Below the pieces are notes generated by a model. The model was not told where the DNA came from. It did not search any database and saw nothing but the letters and a program-made list of their open reading frames with translations. Of a stretch of 64,000 nucleotides of DNA, positions 18,301 to 26,677 are shown one piece after another. Origin of the DNA: Actinomadura parmotrematis. GTDB taxonomy: Bacteria; Actinomycetota; Actinomycetes; Streptosporangiales; Streptosporangiaceae. Within the stretch, counting starts at the first letter, position 1. Each line of letters begins with the position of its first letter. The position numbers were made by a program, and so were the translations under genes. Where the stretch lies: contig NZ_JAIBOA010000001.1 of NCBI RefSeq assembly GCF_019458805.1, forward strand, positions 62,001 to 126,000, in the 5' to 3' direction.

Positions 18301-18410
18301 TCACCCAGGTGCTCGGCTACCCCGCCACCGGGGAGCTGCTGGAGGACTACCGGCGCCACGCCCGCCGCGCCCGCGCGGTGGTCGAGCGCCTCTTCTACGG
18401 CGCCGACTGA
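15315..18410 (+). CDS. glnE: Bifunctional glutamine synthetase adenylyltransferase/adenylyl-removing enzyme
   Basis: GlnE controls GS by adding AMP to, and removing it from, a conserved tyrosine. About 1031 residues, slightly longer than most. Two nucleotidyltransferase domains are each followed by helical bundles: the N-terminal one has GMGKAGGRELNYVSDVDVVF (about 237-256, deadenylylation) and the C-terminal one AMGRLGGHELSYGSDADVMF (about 751-770, adenylylation). Both DxD metal pairs are intact. A low-complexity acidic run rich in DET (residues about 118-145) may account for extra length. GTG 15315 is chosen; TTG 15306 is an in-frame alternative, and the ribosome site is weak. Its target is GlnA1 at 26678. 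The last 16 bp overlap the end of the convergent PAP2 gene. Confidence 0.95.
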   Translation: MSEPWTSDRRPSLTGRLARLGFTDPARAERLLDSAAAPGADLLEAAGGAADPDLALGGLVRLLEAAREAGEDEALRAALAAEPATRARLLAVLGVSDALGDHLARHPGHWRVLRAAEPADETDTDETDETGADGDEAGAGGETRRRELCADLLRAVGADPAGAEPVARDAGPGTLVALRAAYRRHVLALAGRDLTGAAGVAEVAAELADLAAAALHAGLAVARAEVPGHADCRLAVIGMGKAGGRELNYVSDVDVVFVAEAREGRPEDAALRTATRLASAMMRACSASTVEGSLWEVDAALRPEGKAGPLVRTLASHRAYYDRWAKTWEFQALLKARPIAGDAALGAAYLDMITPFVWHAAEADHFVEDVQAMRRRVEADLHQRTAEAERQLKLGPGGLRDVEFAVQLLQLVHGRYDEALRSPTTLDALDALSEGGYVGRDDAAALASAYRFLRRVEHLVQLHRLRRTHLVPDDEGDLRRLGRALGLRGDPVAEFTALWRRHAREVRRIHEKLFYRPLLRAVARLPEEEARLTPEAARTRLVALGYGDPAGALRHLEALTAGVSRRAAIQRTLLPVMLGWFADAPDPDAGLLGFRQVSDALGTTPWYLRLLRDEVTVAERMAWVLGSSRYATDLLLRAPEAVGMLATAAELEPRGAAALRGETLAAVRRHAQPDTGAAAPAEVAVQAVRGIRRRELLRVAVADLLGLTDVRAVGEALTDITAATLEAALAIATAKIEMERRSPLPTRMAIVAMGRLGGHELSYGSDADVMFVHDPRPGADERDAGRAAHAVAEELRRLLALPAPDPALRIDPNLRPEGRQGPLVRTLASYAAYYKRWSAPWEAQALLRADPMIGDPGLGAAFRALIDPVRWPEDGIGEDALRQIRRLKARMESERLPRGVERRLHTKLGPGGLSDVEWVAQLLQLRHAAEVPALRTTRTLATLDAAVGARLLDAADAEVLAEAWRLATRIRNAIMLVRGRPSDLLPTDHHHERSAVTQVLGYPATGELLEDYRRHARRARAVVERLFYGAD

Positions 18411-19333
18411 CGCGGGCGCGGGGCGCCGGGGGCCACCGTCACGGCGCGGCCCGGACCGGCGGGGGCGCCGTCGGGCGGCGCGCCGCGCCAGAGCAGCCGC
18501 TCGGCGACCCGCTCCCCGATGCGGGCGCGCCGGCGGCGCACCCCGTCCGGGCAGCGGTGGTAGGCCAGCCACGACAGGCCGAGGGCGGCGCCGATGATGG
18601 CCATGCCGACCACCGCGTCCAGCAGGTAGTGGTTGGCGGTCGACAGGATCACCAGCACCGTCGTCGTCGGGTACAGCACCCCGAGCACCCGCGCCCACCG
18701 CTGGGTCGCCACCCGCACCAGCACGACCCCGCACCACAGCGCCCAGCCGGCGTGCATCGACGGCATCGCCGCGTACTGGTTGGTGAGGCTGCCGGACGCG
18801 TCGCTGGCGTACAGGCCGAACGAGTGCAGCGCGGTGACCGGGTCCACGAACCCCTGGTCGGGCAGGAACCGCGGCGGGGCCAGCGGGTACAGCCAGAAGC
18901 CGAGGACGGCGACGGCGGTCGCGGCCATCAGCGCGGTGCGCAGCCACCGGTAGTGCTGCGGCCGGTACCGGTACAGCCACGCCACGAGAGCCAGCGTCAC
19001 CGCGAAGTGCGCCGTCGCGTAGAAGAAGTTCGCGGTGCGCGCGAGCCACGGCACCATCAGCAGCGTGTGGTTGAGGTCGAGTTCGACGTCGATGCCGAGC
19101 GCCCGCTCCCACCCGAGGATGGTGTGCGCGTGCGCGAACGCCGGGCCCGTCCCGTCCTGGACCAGCACGATGCGCGTGAGCGTGTATCCGGCGTAGAAGA
19201 GCGCGATGAGGAGGAGCTCGCGCCACAGCGGGGGAGCGGTCAGCGCGCGCGGCCATCGGCCTGAGCCGGGACGGGCGCCCGCGGGCGCCGGTTCGCTCTG
19301 GCCGCGGGGAGCTGGTGGGGCGGTTTGGGCCAT
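18395..19333 (-). CDS. PAP2-family membrane phosphatase/transferase
   Basis: An integral membrane enzyme of 312 residues with about six TM helices, belonging to the PAP2 superfamily branch resembling inositol phosphorylceramide synthase (PAP2_3). Active-site motifs are present: the AAMPSMHAGWALW segment (first catalytic His) and STANHYLLDAVVG (second His and Asp). The N-terminus (about 1-30) and C-terminus are Pro/Arg-rich and cytoplasmic. Candidate roles are lipid phosphate removal or phospho-head-group transfer, for example in inositol lipid synthesis. The ATG has AGGTAG upstream. It is divergent from the lipoprotein hydrolase and overlaps the 3' end of glnE by 16 bp in convergent orientation. 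Confidence 0.85.
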   Translation of the reverse strand: MAQTAPPAPRGQSEPAPAGARPGSGRWPRALTAPPLWRELLLIALFYAGYTLTRIVLVQDGTGPAFAHAHTILGWERALGIDVELDLNHTLLMVPWLARTANFFYATAHFAVTLALVAWLYRYRPQHYRWLRTALMAATAVAVLGFWLYPLAPPRFLPDQGFVDPVTALHSFGLYASDASGSLTNQYAAMPSMHAGWALWCGVVLVRVATQRWARVLGVLYPTTTVLVILSTANHYLLDAVVGMAIIGAALGLSWLAYHRCPDGVRRRRARIGERVAERLLWRGAPPDGAPAGPGRAVTVAPGAPRPRQSAP

Positions 19334-19542
19334 GCTACCTATCTTTGCCGCGCGGCCACCTCTTTGAGATCACCGCGACGAATGGTCTTCATCTCAGACT
19401 TGAGTAGTACGCCGTGCCACCGGCGTCCGGACCTTTGGGGGAGGCGCCCGCGGACCGGCCCGAGCAGGAGTCAGCCTATGAGCCGATGGGTAGATCACGT
19501 CACGCCCCCCACCGCTGCCGACGGGCGTGTCAAGGAGGGGCG

Positions 19543-21072
19543 ATGTCACGGTGGGGTCCGGTGCCCGCGATGACGGCGATCATCACATGCGGATTGTCCG
19601 CGTTCGCGCTGACCGCGTGCGGGAACGAGGACGCCCGCGCCGTCCGGCCCGCGGTGACGGGCGTCGCGGCGGCCCGCTGGGGGCCGTGCGCGGGACTGCC
19701 GCCGAGCCAGCGCGGCGGCCGCACCGACTTCCAGTGCGCCACCGTGCAGGCGCCGCTGGACTACGCACGGCCCGCCGGCGAGAGGATCGATCTGGCGCTC
19801 GTCCGGCTGAAGGCCGCCGACACCGCGCACCGCATCGGCTCGCTGCTGCTCGGCTTCGGCGGCCCCGGCGCCTCCGGCCTGCAGACGTTCGCGCAGTCCG
19901 CCGCCGACTACGCCGCGCTCGGCGCCCGCTACGACCTCGTGGCGTTCGACCCGCGCGGCGTCGGCCGCAGCGCGCCGGTGAGCTGCGCGAGCGACGCCGA
20001 CATGGACCGGATCACCGCCGCCGACGCCACGCCCGACACCGGGGCCGAGGAGCACGCCTACCGGGCGTCGCTGGCGGCCTTCGCCCAGGGCTGCGCGGAT
20101 CGCTCCGGCACCGTCCTGCCGTTCGTCGGCACCGCCAACGCCGCCCGCGACATGGACGTCGTCCGCACCGCCCTCGGCGAGACCCGCCTCGACTACTTCG
20201 GCATCTCCCACGGCACGCGGCTCGGCGGCGGCTACGCCCACCGGTTCCCCGAGCGCGTCGGGCGGGCCGTCCTCGACGGCGCCGTCGGCACCGGGACCGG
20301 CCCCATGGACCTGGCACTCCAGCGGGCCGCCGCGTTCCAGCGCGCCCTCGGCCGCTTCGCGGACGCCTGCGCGAAGACGGGCGCCGCCGCCTGCCCGCTC
20401 GGCGCCGACGGCACCGCCGTCGCGCAGGGCGTGCACGACCTGCTGGACCGCCTGGACGCGGCGCCGCTGCCGGCCGGCGGCGACCGCGCCCTCACCCAGA
20501 GCCTCGCCACGACCGGCGTCGGCGCCGCCCTGTACTCCGAAGACCTCTGGCCCTACCTCGCGCAGGCCCTGGCGGCGGCCGCCAGGGGCGACGGCCGCGA
20601 CCTGCTCGTCCTCGCCGACGCGCAGAACGGCCGCCAGGACACCGGCCGCTACACCAACCTGATCGCCGCGGACACGGCCGTCACCTGCGCCGACGCGCCG
20701 CAGCGCTACAGCGTCGACGACGTGCGCGAGCAGCTCCCGCGCTTCCGCGCCGCCTCGCCCGTCTTCGGCCCGTCGATGGCCTGGGGCCTGCTGGCGTGCA
20801 GCGACTGGAAGGTGCCGGGCGACGACGCCGGGCAGGACGTGTCCGCACCGGACGCCGCGCCCATCGTCGTCGTCGGCAACACCGGCGACCCGGCCGCGCC
20901 CTACGCGTGGGCGCCCGCGCTGACCCGGGAGATCGGCGGGAAGGCCACCCTGCTCACCCTGAACGGCGAGGGGCACGGCGCCTACGACACCGGGAACGCC
21001 TGCGTCCAGAAGGCGGTGAACGCCTACCTGCTGGACGGCGCCGTCCCGGCGCGCGGAGCGTCCTGCTCCTAG
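19543..21072 (+). CDS. Alpha/beta-hydrolase lipoprotein, TAP-like peptidase
   Basis: A 509-residue exported hydrolase. A lipobox LTAC gives lipidated Cys26 near the N-terminus. The catalytic triad fits Ser222 in GISHG, Asp449 in GNTGDPAAPY and His478 in GEGHGAY. The oxyanion region FGGPGASG and the RYDLVAFDPRGVGRS strand are typical of tripeptidyl aminopeptidase/proline iminopeptidase relatives with a TAP C-terminal domain. Mycobacterial homologues CaeA/Hip1 (Rv2224c) and Rv2223c sit in the same neighbourhood between panB and glnA2, so this is probably their counterpart at the cell surface. ATG 19543 follows AAGGAGGGG; the frame is open further upstream without a better site. It is divergent from the PAP2 gene. 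Confidence 0.88.
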   Translation: MSRWGPVPAMTAIITCGLSAFALTACGNEDARAVRPAVTGVAAARWGPCAGLPPSQRGGRTDFQCATVQAPLDYARPAGERIDLALVRLKAADTAHRIGSLLLGFGGPGASGLQTFAQSAADYAALGARYDLVAFDPRGVGRSAPVSCASDADMDRITAADATPDTGAEEHAYRASLAAFAQGCADRSGTVLPFVGTANAARDMDVVRTALGETRLDYFGISHGTRLGGGYAHRFPERVGRAVLDGAVGTGTGPMDLALQRAAAFQRALGRFADACAKTGAAACPLGADGTAVAQGVHDLLDRLDAAPLPAGGDRALTQSLATTGVGAALYSEDLWPYLAQALAAAARGDGRDLLVLADAQNGRQDTGRYTNLIAADTAVTCADAPQRYSVDDVREQLPRFRAASPVFGPSMAWGLLACSDWKVPGDDAGQDVSAPDAAPIVVVGNTGDPAAPYAWAPALTREIGGKATLLTLNGEGHGAYDTGNACVQKAVNAYLLDGAVPARGASCS

Positions 21073-21093
21073 CGGCCCGCTCCCGCCACGGGG

Positions 21094-21489
21094 TCAGAGC
21101 TCCTGCTCGACCGTCATCGGCTCCTTCAGCGCGTTGCCGACGGTGCAGTACCGGTCGTGGACGCGGTGCGCGACGCCGGCGAGCACCTCGGCGGCCTTGC
21201 CGTCGCCCGCGGGCAGCTCGACGTCGTAGGCGACGGTGATCGTCCCGAGCCTGCTGGTGGCGACCTTGTCGGCCGACACCGTCGCCGCCAGCCGCGCCAT
21301 CCGGTGGCCGCGCTGCGCCGTCAGCGGCTCCACCGTCACCAGCTCGCAGCCGCCGAGCGCGGCCAGCAGCAGCTCGACGGGCGAGAAGGACCCCTCGTCG
21401 TCGGCGCCGCCGATCGCCACGCTCGCGCCGCGGTCGTTGGTGGCCCGGAAGCCGCCGTCGCCGGTGCGCTCCACGTTCACCGAGGGCAT
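21094..21489 (-). CDS. OsmC/Ohr-family peroxiredoxin-like protein
   Basis: A 131-residue cytoplasmic protein of the OsmC fold, which reduces organic hydroperoxides through two cysteines. Both are present: Cys48 in ALGGCELVTVE and Cys115 in RYCTVGNAL. The family helix start FSPVELLLAALGGC is clear. It has the size and features of the YhfA-like OsmC subgroup rather than classical Ohr. The ATG has AAGGAG seven bases upstream. It follows the SNF2 helicase on the same strand across a 74-bp gap; co-transcription is possible. The stop lies 21 bp from that of the convergent hydrolase. Confidence 0.9.
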   Translation of the reverse strand: MPSVNVERTGDGGFRATNDRGASVAIGGADDEGSFSPVELLLAALGGCELVTVEPLTAQRGHRMARLAATVSADKVATSRLGTITVAYDVELPAGDGKAAEVLAGVAHRVHDRYCTVGNALKEPMTVEQEL

Positions 21490-21563
21490 CTGCACTCCTT
21501 CGCTCGCCGTAACGGTCCGCCAGCGCAACACCGGCGGCCCGCCGGATCTTCCCGCCGGGCGCG

Positions 21564-23729
21564 TCAGCCCGCGAGGCGCTCCTGCTCGGCCTCCACGATC
21601 CGGCGGGCCAGCGCCCCCTCCGACACGTCCGTCGCGTCGGCCGTCGCCTCGGCGAGATCGCTCCGCCGCGCGTAGGAGTCGAACAGGTTCGCCTTCACGC
21701 TGAGGATGTCCAGCATCCGCTGGTCGACGCTGTCGGGCGTCAGCAGCCGGTGCACCTGCACCGCCCGCACCTGCCCCATCCGGTGCGCCCGCGCCACCGC
21801 CTGCGTCTCCATCGTCGGCTTCACCTGCGGCTCGCACAGGATCACCACCGACGCGGCCTGGAGGTTCAGCCCGACGCCGCCCGCCTGGACCTGCCCGAGC
21901 AGCACCGCGTGCCCCGGCTCGCCGGAGAACGCGTCCACGATCTCCTGCCGCCGGTCCGGCGGCACGCTCCCCGAGATCGGGCCGTGCGCCCGGCCGCCGA
22001 GCGCGGCCCCGACGGCGTCCAGCACGTCCCGGAAGTAGGAGAACACCACGACCTTCAGGTCGTTCTCGTTCGCCTCGCCGACGAGCTCGACGACCCGCCG
22101 CAGCTTCGCCGACCGCTTCGGGTCGGCGTAGGCGGCGCGGCGCATCGCCATGAAGTTGCCCTCCCGCACCGCCCGCTTGTAGATCCGCGCGTCCGCCGGG
22201 GAGAACTCCTCCCACTCGTCCACGTGCACCACGTCGGGCAGCTCCACCAGCACGTCCCGCTGGTTGCGGCGCAGGTAGACGGGCGCGACGGCGGTCCGGA
22301 ACGCCTTCGGGCCGAGCGCGGCGTCGCTCTGCCGCACCTCGGCCAGCAGCTCCGGCCGCAGGTAGCGCACCAGTGTCCGGAACTCCTCGACGCGGTTCTC
22401 CATCGGCGTGCCGGTGAGGAACAGCACCCGCGGCACCCGCCGGCACCACGCCGCGACCGCCTCCGACCGGCGCGTCTCGGGGTTCTTCACGTAGTGCGCC
22501 TCGTCCACCACGAGCATCGCGACGTCGACGCCGTCGGGCGCCCGGAAGGTGTGCAGGCTGTCCAGCGTCGTCACCGCGATGCCGCCGTCGGCCGCCCACT
22601 CGCGCAGCGCGCCCGCGCGCCCCGAGCCGTGCACCGCGTTCACCGGGACGGCGCTGTGCGCCTCCACCTCCCGCACCCAGTTGATGAGCACGCTCGCCGG
22701 GCAGACGACGAGGAAGTGCGTCGCGCCGCGCGCCCGCAGGTGCGCGATCGCCGCGATCGCCTGGGCGGTCTTCCCCAAGCCCATCTCGTCGCCGAGGACG
22801 ACGCGCTCCTGCGCGAGCGCGAACCGCGCCCCGAACGACTGGTAGCCGCGCAGCGACACCCGCAGCTGCTCGTCGTCGAGGGGCTGCGCCTTCACCTTGG
22901 CGGCGAGGTCGCCGGGCAGGAACCCCTCGGCGGCCTCGTGGTCGGGCGTGGTCGAGGCGATCTCGGCGAGCAGCGTCTGGTACTCGGCGGCGCGCAGCTC
23001 GTAGTCGATCCACGCCTCGTCGCGGGCGGCGGGGCGCAGCAGGTCGGCGGAGGCCTGGTTCAGCAGCAGCGGCGCCGTGCGGGCGTCCTCGGCCGCCATG
23101 ACCTCGGCGATCCGGCCGAGCGCGACGCGGGCCCGGTCGCGCTGCGCGCGCGTCGCGATGAGGCGCCGCCACCAGTTGCGGGCGGGGCGCGCGTCGGCGA
23201 GCAGCGGGCTCAGCGTCTCGTCGAAGCCGTCGGCGGCGCGGCGCGCCTTGCCGAGGTCGCTGCCGGCGTGCACGAGCGGGTAGAGGGCGCCGACCAGGCC
23301 GTCGGCGACCTCGTCGCGGCGGTCGACGTCGACGCGGACGGTCGCGGCGCGGCGCGCCGCCTCGTGGATCTGCCGGGCGGCGCTGTGGATCTGCTGCGCG
23401 GTCTGCGCGCCGACGCCGGGCAGGAGCTGGAGCCTGTAGGGGGAGGAGTCGAGGACGTCGAGGACGCTGGTGTAGCCGCCCTTCTCCAGGGCGGCGATCC
23501 GCACGCGGCCGCCGGTGACGTCCTTCAGCCGGCCGAGCGGGATCGCCGTGAGCTGCTCGCGGGCCTGCTCGTCGCGCAGCGGTTCGAGCGCCCGGTGCAC
23601 CCCGGCCCGCGCGCGCTGGTGGTCGGCCTGCAGGGCGTGCGCGGCGTCGAGCAGCCGGTGCGCGTCGCGCAGCAGCTCGCCGGGGCTCCTGCGCTGCCCG
23701 CTCCGCTCCGTCAGGGTGCCGTGCGCCAT
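21564..23729 (-). CDS. SNF2-family DEAH helicase with N-terminal helix-hairpin-helix
   Basis: A 721-residue SWI2/SNF2 ATPase. The N-terminal third has coiled helices and a helix-hairpin-helix DNA-binding element (SPYRLQLLPGVGAQTAQQIH, about 92-112). The motor has Walker A GDEMGLGKTAQA (about 312), DEAH box VVDEAHYVKN (about 408), FLTGTPMENRVEEF and motif VI AVARAHRMGQ (about 646). It is likely a dsDNA translocase in repair or chromatin remodelling; no nuclease domain is visible. The start is uncertain. ATG 23729 has GGGAGGG about ten bases upstream, and an in-frame ATG at 23765 is the alternative. It is divergent from the LRV-repeat protein. Confidence 0.87.
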   Translation of the reverse strand: MAHGTLTERSGQRRSPGELLRDAHRLLDAAHALQADHQRARAGVHRALEPLRDEQAREQLTAIPLGRLKDVTGGRVRIAALEKGGYTSVLDVLDSSPYRLQLLPGVGAQTAQQIHSAARQIHEAARRAATVRVDVDRRDEVADGLVGALYPLVHAGSDLGKARRAADGFDETLSPLLADARPARNWWRRLIATRAQRDRARVALGRIAEVMAAEDARTAPLLLNQASADLLRPAARDEAWIDYELRAAEYQTLLAEIASTTPDHEAAEGFLPGDLAAKVKAQPLDDEQLRVSLRGYQSFGARFALAQERVVLGDEMGLGKTAQAIAAIAHLRARGATHFLVVCPASVLINWVREVEAHSAVPVNAVHGSGRAGALREWAADGGIAVTTLDSLHTFRAPDGVDVAMLVVDEAHYVKNPETRRSEAVAAWCRRVPRVLFLTGTPMENRVEEFRTLVRYLRPELLAEVRQSDAALGPKAFRTAVAPVYLRRNQRDVLVELPDVVHVDEWEEFSPADARIYKRAVREGNFMAMRRAAYADPKRSAKLRRVVELVGEANENDLKVVVFSYFRDVLDAVGAALGGRAHGPISGSVPPDRRQEIVDAFSGEPGHAVLLGQVQAGGVGLNLQAASVVILCEPQVKPTMETQAVARAHRMGQVRAVQVHRLLTPDSVDQRMLDILSVKANLFDSYARRSDLAEATADATDVSEGALARRIVEAEQERLAG

Positions 23730-23844
23730 GCCGTCCGTGCCCTCCCGCCCGCGTCCGCAGCACATGATGCCACCGGAGTACGACAGCGCCGGTGCCCTTC
23801 CCCGCCTCGATCCGATCACACCGGCGCGGAGTAGCGTCGGCGGG

Positions 23845-25212
23845 ATGTCCGGCGCGCGGTGGAGGCTCCACGGGCTGGCGCGCAACCCGGGCGCGCCGGC
23901 CGGGATCCTGCTGCGGATCCTGGCGTCCGGCGACGACGACGTCCGGCGCGCGCTGCTGTGGCGTCCCGGGGTGCCGGCGGAGGTCCACGCCGCCGCCGCG
24001 TCCCATCCGGACGCGGGCGTCCGTCTGCTGCTGGCCGACAACTGGTACGTGCCGGCGGCGCGGCGCGCCCTTCTCGCCGCGGACCCGTCGGCGGCCGTCC
24101 GCGCCGCCGTCGCGGCCGGGCCGAACCCCTTCCACGCGGAGGTCCCGTTCGAGCCGCTGCCCGCTGGGACGTGCGTCGTGCTCGCCCGCGATCCCGATCC
24201 GGCGGTGCGCGAGGAGCTGGCCCTCTGCCGCCGCACGCCCGCCGAGGCCCGCGCCGTCCTCGTCACCGACCCGGAGCCCGACGTGCGCGCGATCGCCGTC
24301 GCCTGGTGGGAGGACCCGCCGGAGGACGTCATCGACGCTCTGCTCACCGACCCGTCCCCGCACGTCCGCGAGGCGGCGGCTCGCGCGGGCTACCGGACGC
24401 GCCCGCCCTTGGCGGCGGCGCTCCTGGACGGCCCCGGCGCCGCCGAGGTCGCGGCGGACGCCCCGCTCGACCGCCCCGACGCCACCCGCCTGGCCCGCAG
24501 CCCCGACCCGTCCCTGCGCGCCGCCGTCGCCGCCAACCCGCACCTGCCCGCCGACCTGGCGGACGAGCTGTCCCGCGACCCCGACCCCGCCGTCCGCCTG
24601 GCGGCGTCACTGCGCCCCGAACTCACCGAAGAGCAACGCGCGGCGATCGACTACGCCGTGGAGCCGGGCACCGTCCTCGACCCGCCTCGCTGGACGGCCG
24701 GCCCCGGCGTCCTGCGCCGCTGCGCGACTTCGGCGCACCCCGTCCTCCGCCAGGCCGCCGCCCGCAGTCCCCGCTTGCCGCCCGACCTCGTCGAGACGCT
24801 CGCCCGCGACCCCGACACGGTCGTCCGCGCGCTGCTCGCCGAGCACCACCCGGACGCCCCTGCCGACCTCCTCCTGCGAACCCTGCTCGAATCCCCGCTT
24901 CCCGCCCGCTGGACGCTCCTGGACCACCCGGCCTTCCCCCGCGAGGCCCTGTCCCGCCTGGCCGACTCCGACGACCCCTTCCTGAGAACGCTGATCGTCC
25001 ACGACCCGCGCTGCCCCCCGGCCACCGTCGAACGCCTCCTGACCGACCCCGACGACCTGGTCCGCCTCACCATGGCCGCCGACCCCCGCCTCCCGCAGCC
25101 GCGCATCCTGGAGCTCCTGCACGATCCCGACCTGGCGGGCGCCGCCGCGAGCAACCCGGCCCTCCCCGCCGAGGCCGTGCACGCCATCCTCACCGAGGCC
25201 GGCATCCCCTGA
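23845..25212 (+). CDS. Leucine-rich-repeat-variant (LRV/HEAT-like) repeat protein
   Basis: A 455-residue alpha-solenoid made almost entirely of about 18 repeats of roughly 22-25 residues. The pattern is LARDPDPxVRxxLAxxPxLP: LARDPDPAVREELA, LVTDPEPDVRAIAVA, LLTDPSPHVREAAARA, LSRDPDPAVRLAAS, LARDPDTVVRALLAEH, LLTDPDDLVRLTMAADP. This is the LRV family, whose members are protein-binding scaffolds of unknown role. No signal peptide, TM helix or enzyme motif is present. The ATG has only a weak GGCGGG site. It is divergent from the SNF2 helicase (115-bp gap) and ends one base before the stop of the convergent cupin. Confidence 0.82.
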   Translation: MSGARWRLHGLARNPGAPAGILLRILASGDDDVRRALLWRPGVPAEVHAAAASHPDAGVRLLLADNWYVPAARRALLAADPSAAVRAAVAAGPNPFHAEVPFEPLPAGTCVVLARDPDPAVREELALCRRTPAEARAVLVTDPEPDVRAIAVAWWEDPPEDVIDALLTDPSPHVREAAARAGYRTRPPLAAALLDGPGAAEVAADAPLDRPDATRLARSPDPSLRAAVAANPHLPADLADELSRDPDPAVRLAASLRPELTEEQRAAIDYAVEPGTVLDPPRWTAGPGVLRRCATSAHPVLRQAAARSPRLPPDLVETLARDPDTVVRALLAEHHPDAPADLLLRTLLESPLPARWTLLDHPAFPREALSRLADSDDPFLRTLIVHDPRCPPATVERLLTDPDDLVRLTMAADPRLPQPRILELLHDPDLAGAAASNPALPAEAVHAILTEAGIP

Positions 25213-25213
25213 G

Positions 25214-25609
25214 TCAGGCTTCGAGGGCGTGGCCCGTCGTGGCGTCGACGTGGGCGGGGACGGGGGCGTGGCGGTCGCCGACGGTGGAGGTGCCGGTGGG
25301 CTCGAACAGCAGCAGGGTGGTGCCCGGGGCGGCGGACGGCTTGTGCTCGACGCCCTTCGGGACGGTGAAGACGGCGCCGCGCGGCAGGTGGACGGTGCGC
25401 TCGCCGGCGTCCTCGCGGAGGGCGATGCGCAGCTCGCCCGACAGGACGAGGAAGAACTCGTCGGTGGTGTCGTGGGCGTGCCACAGGTGCTCGCCCTCGA
25501 CCTTGGCGACGCGGACGTCGTAGTCGTTGACGCGGGCGACGATGCGCGGGCTCCACAGGGCGTCGAAGGAGGCCAGGGCGTCGGCGAGAGCGATCGGTTC
25601 GGTGTTCAC
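25214..25609 (-). CDS. Cupin-domain protein
   Basis: A 131-residue single-domain cupin. Cupin motif 1 is visible as HLWHAHDTTDEFFLVLSGEL (two His, one Glu for metal) and motif 2 as HLPRGAVFTVPKGVEHKP. It is probably a cytosolic metal-binding protein or small dioxygenase/isomerase; substrate unknown. The start is GTG 25609 with AGGATC upstream; the frame extends to an ATG at 25777, but that would run through the divergent regulator's start. It is divergent from the GlxA-type regulator, with only 51 bp between, so it may be its target. Confidence 0.85.
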   Translation of the reverse strand: MNTEPIALADALASFDALWSPRIVARVNDYDVRVAKVEGEHLWHAHDTTDEFFLVLSGELRIALREDAGERTVHLPRGAVFTVPKGVEHKPSAAPGTTLLLFEPTGTSTVGDRHAPVPAHVDATTGHALEA

Positions 25610-25660
25610 GGGCCGATCCTGGCGGGGCGGCGGCCGTCCGGCGAGTGCTAGGAATGGCAC

Positions 25661-26623
25661 ATGCCGCAAGGATCCTCGCACCGCGTCGTCGTCATCGTGG
25701 ACGAGAACTCCAACCCGTTCGAACTCGGCTGCGCGACCGAGGTGTTCGGGCTGCACCGCCCCGAGGTCGGCGGCCACCTGTACGACTTCCGGCTCTGCTC
25801 GCCCGAGCCCCGCACGCTCATGCGGGACGGCTTCTACACCCTGACGGGCGTCGCGGGCCTGGAGGCGGCCGATTCAGCGGACACGCTGATCGTGCCGAAC
25901 CGCCCCGACGTGCGGGTGCCGCGGCGTCCGGCGGTGCTGGACGCGGTCCGGCGGGCGCACGCGCGCGGGGCGCGGCTCGTCGGCTTCTGCAGCGGCGCGT
26001 TCACGCTGGCGGAGGCGGGCGTCCTGGACGGCCGCCCCGCCACCGCGCACTGGCAGTGGGCGGACGAGTTCCGGGCCCGCTTCCCGCAGGTCGAGATGCG
26101 GGCGGACGTGCTGTTCGTCGACGACGGCGACATCCTCACCGCCGCCGGCAGCGCCGCCGCGCTGGACCTCGGGCTGCACCTGGTGCGCCGCGACCACGGC
26201 GCCGAGATCGCCGCCTCGGTGAGCCGCCGCCTGGTGTTCGCCGCGCACCGCGACGGCGGCCAGCGCCAGTTCGTGGAGCGGCCGGTGCCCGCCGTCCCCG
26301 ACGCGTCCCTGGCGCCCGTCCTCGCCTGGGCGCTGGAGCGCCTGGACGAGCCGCTGACGGTCGCGGACCTCGCCGCCCGCGCGGCCGTCAGCCCCGCCAC
26401 CCTGCACCGCCGCTTCCGCGCCGAGCTCGGCACGACGCCCCTCGCCTGGCTGACCGGCGAGCGCGCGGCGCTGGCCTGCCGCCTCATCGAGCGCGGCGAG
26501 CCGCGCCTGGAGGTCGTCGCCCGCCGCAGCGGCCTCGGCACCGCCGCCAACCTGCGCGCGGTGCTGCGCCGCGCGACCGGCCTCACCCCCACCGCCTACC
26601 GCCGCCGCTTCGGGCGGGCGTGA
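25661..26623 (+). CDS. GlxA-family AraC transcriptional regulator with DJ-1/PfpI domain
   Basis: A 320-residue regulator. The N-terminal DJ-1/PfpI-like sensory domain (about 5-180) has VVIVDENSNPFELGCATEVF and the elbow LVGFCSGAFTLAEAGVLDGR, with Cys in the nucleophile position. The C-terminal AraC DNA-binding domain (about 215-318) has two helix-turn-helices, VADLAARAAVSPATLHRRF and VVARRSGLGTAANLRAVLRR. Such proteins usually activate nearby metabolic genes. The start has CAAGG-poor context but fits the domain boundary. It is divergent from the cupin gene across 51 bp, and convergent with glnA1 through a shared terminator. Confidence 0.92.
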   Translation: MPQGSSHRVVVIVDENSNPFELGCATEVFGLHRPEVGGHLYDFRLCSPEPRTLMRDGFYTLTGVAGLEAADSADTLIVPNRPDVRVPRRPAVLDAVRRAHARGARLVGFCSGAFTLAEAGVLDGRPATAHWQWADEFRARFPQVEMRADVLFVDDGDILTAAGSAAALDLGLHLVRRDHGAEIAASVSRRLVFAAHRDGGQRQFVERPVPAVPDASLAPVLAWALERLDEPLTVADLAARAAVSPATLHRRFRAELGTTPLAWLTGERAALACRLIERGEPRLEVVARRSGLGTAANLRAVLRRATGLTPTAYRRRFGRA

Positions 26624-26660
26624 CGAGGCCCCGCGCGCACGGGGCGGGCGGGGCCTCGTC
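26622..26660. terminator. Bidirectional hairpin terminator between GlxA regulator and glnA1
   Basis: Perfect 13-bp arms GACGAGGCCCCGC (26622-26634) and GCGGGGCCTCGTC (26648-26660) flank a 13-base loop. The left arm begins inside the TGA stop of the regulator. It serves two convergent genes. Confidence 0.7.
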
Positions 26661-26677
26661 GGGGCCGCGGCAGGGGC

